From: Deltaproteobacteria bacterium
GTDB lineage: Bacteria > JAGRBM01 > JAHCIT01
Length of the DNA: 6,376 nucleotides
Direction of reading: 5' to 3'
Assembly (NCBI GenBank): GCA_026129095.1
Contig: JAHCIT010000022.1
Coordinates: 1 to 6,376, forward strand
Under the pieces are notes generated by a model. That model did no database searches. It was not told the origin of the DNA and saw only the letters and a list, made by a program, of their open reading frames with translations. Below are positions 5,983 through 6,376 of the stretch, piece after piece. Within the stretch, counting starts at the first letter, position 1; the number at the start of each line of letters is the position of its first letter. A program made the position numbers and the translations under genes.

Positions 5983-6260
5983 CAGGGATCGCCAGTGTTC
6001 TCACTGTCCCGGGACTGCTCCCGGCGATTTTTTCGATCCTCGGTGTCCTCGTCGGCACCTTCATCCGCTCCTACACCGACGGCCGCATCGACCAGAAGCT
6101 GGGGCCGGTCGTGGACCGCCTGGAGAACATCGAAATCCACATTGGCGAGATCCAGCACGGACTCATCGCCATCCGCAAGGGCCAGGAGACGATGGACGAC
6201 CACCGCCGCCGGATCGAGCGGCTCGAAAACCGGTCCATGACCGCCGGAGGAAGCGCATGA
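5979..6260 (+). CDS. Small protein with N-terminal membrane segment and predicted coiled coil (holin- or spanin-like)
   Basis: The product has 93 residues. The ATG at 5979 overlaps the previous stop and follows GAGGAGA (5964-5970) at 8-base spacing. Residues about 8-29 form one hydrophobic span (LTVPGLLPAIFSILGVLVG). From 36 to about 84 the chain is highly charged and helical, with hydrophobic residues at heptad-like positions (VVDRLENIEIHIGEIQ, RRIERLEN), as in a coiled coil. One membrane span plus a coiled coil is found in inner-membrane spanins (Rz type) and, with reversed order, in XhlA-type proteins. Its place after a transglycosylase favours a lysis or virion membrane role. No lipobox-containing Rz1-like partner was found in the overlapping frames. 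Family membership is not established. Confidence 0.75.
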   Translation: MTGIASVLTVPGLLPAIFSILGVLVGTFIRSYTDGRIDQKLGPVVDRLENIEIHIGEIQHGLIAIRKGQETMDDHRRRIERLENRSMTAGGSA

Positions 6261-6376
6261 ACATCCGCTTCAAATACCCGCATCTTGCTGAGGAGCTTCA
6301 AAGGACCGACTTCCGCCTCAAGGCGGTCGTGCTGGAGACGGCGCTCTTTCTCGGCGCGAGGGGGTTCGATCTCACC
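6257..6376 (+). CDS. Partial protein, possibly M15-type peptidase (3' end outside window)
   Basis: The ATG at 6257 overlaps the previous stop (ATGA) and has a strong GGAGG at 6246-6250 with 6-base spacing. Only 40 residues are visible before the window ends. They begin MNIRFKYPHLAEELQ and continue with a helix (DFRLKAVVLETALFLGARG) leading into FDLT. Phage and phage-like M15 peptidases (D-Ala-D-Ala or L-Ala-D-Glu cleaving) often begin with a short basic stretch and a helix before a strand of the type 'VTS..R', so this is a candidate. None of the zinc ligands or catalytic residues is in view, so the call rests on general resemblance and on the transglycosylase upstream. The gene itself is well supported; the function is weak. 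Confidence 0.6.
   Translation, partial: MNIRFKYPHLAEELQRTDFRLKAVVLETALFLGARGFDLT

Noticed and set aside
5995-6240. Embedded Rz1-like lipoprotein in an alternative frame of the coiled-coil gene
   Set aside because: The alternative-frame product is Ser/Arg-rich, has no proper lipobox (SRDC lacks the L-x-A/G-C form), and looks like a frame shadow.

Overview
The window is a GC-rich, densely packed, one-directional gene cluster. All nine supportable genes lie on the plus strand. Most are preceded by clear Shine-Dalgarno sequences, and most neighbours overlap by 4 or 8 bases. No tRNA, rRNA, CRISPR array, transposase or integrase is visible. The layout is that of a bacterial virus or integrated provirus from a high-GC host; the host cannot be named from this sequence.

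Left part (1-2095): a partial helical protein ending in one membrane segment; an unrecognised 190-residue protein with six cysteines; and a 380-residue protein with a basic Pro/Ala/Arg-rich linker followed by two hydrophobic segments. None shows tailed-phage features (portal, terminase, tape measure, tail fibre).

Middle part (2123-5314): four proteins. The first, 277 residues, has a helical N-terminus and a beta-rich C-terminal domain; by pattern and position it is the best candidate for a major capsid protein. After a 137-base gap holding a very stable 20-bp hairpin come three beta-rich proteins of 158, 262 and 320 residues in ATGA-overlapping order. The 158-residue protein reads like a single jelly-roll domain, and a segment of it resembles part of the 320-residue protein.

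Right part (5311-6376): an SLT-type lytic transglycosylase with a C-terminal membrane anchor, a small protein with an N-terminal membrane segment and a predicted coiled coil, and the first 40 residues of a further protein that may be an M15-type peptidase. This looks like an entry and/or lysis module.

Taken together, the best reading is the structural and lysis part of a tailless, icosahedral, probably membrane-containing virus (the broad PRD1/PM2/P23-77/FLiP type of organisation). The only firm family assignment is the transglycosylase. The capsid roles are inferred from fold-like sequence patterns and gene order. The packaging ATPase and replication genes that would settle the matter are not in the window.
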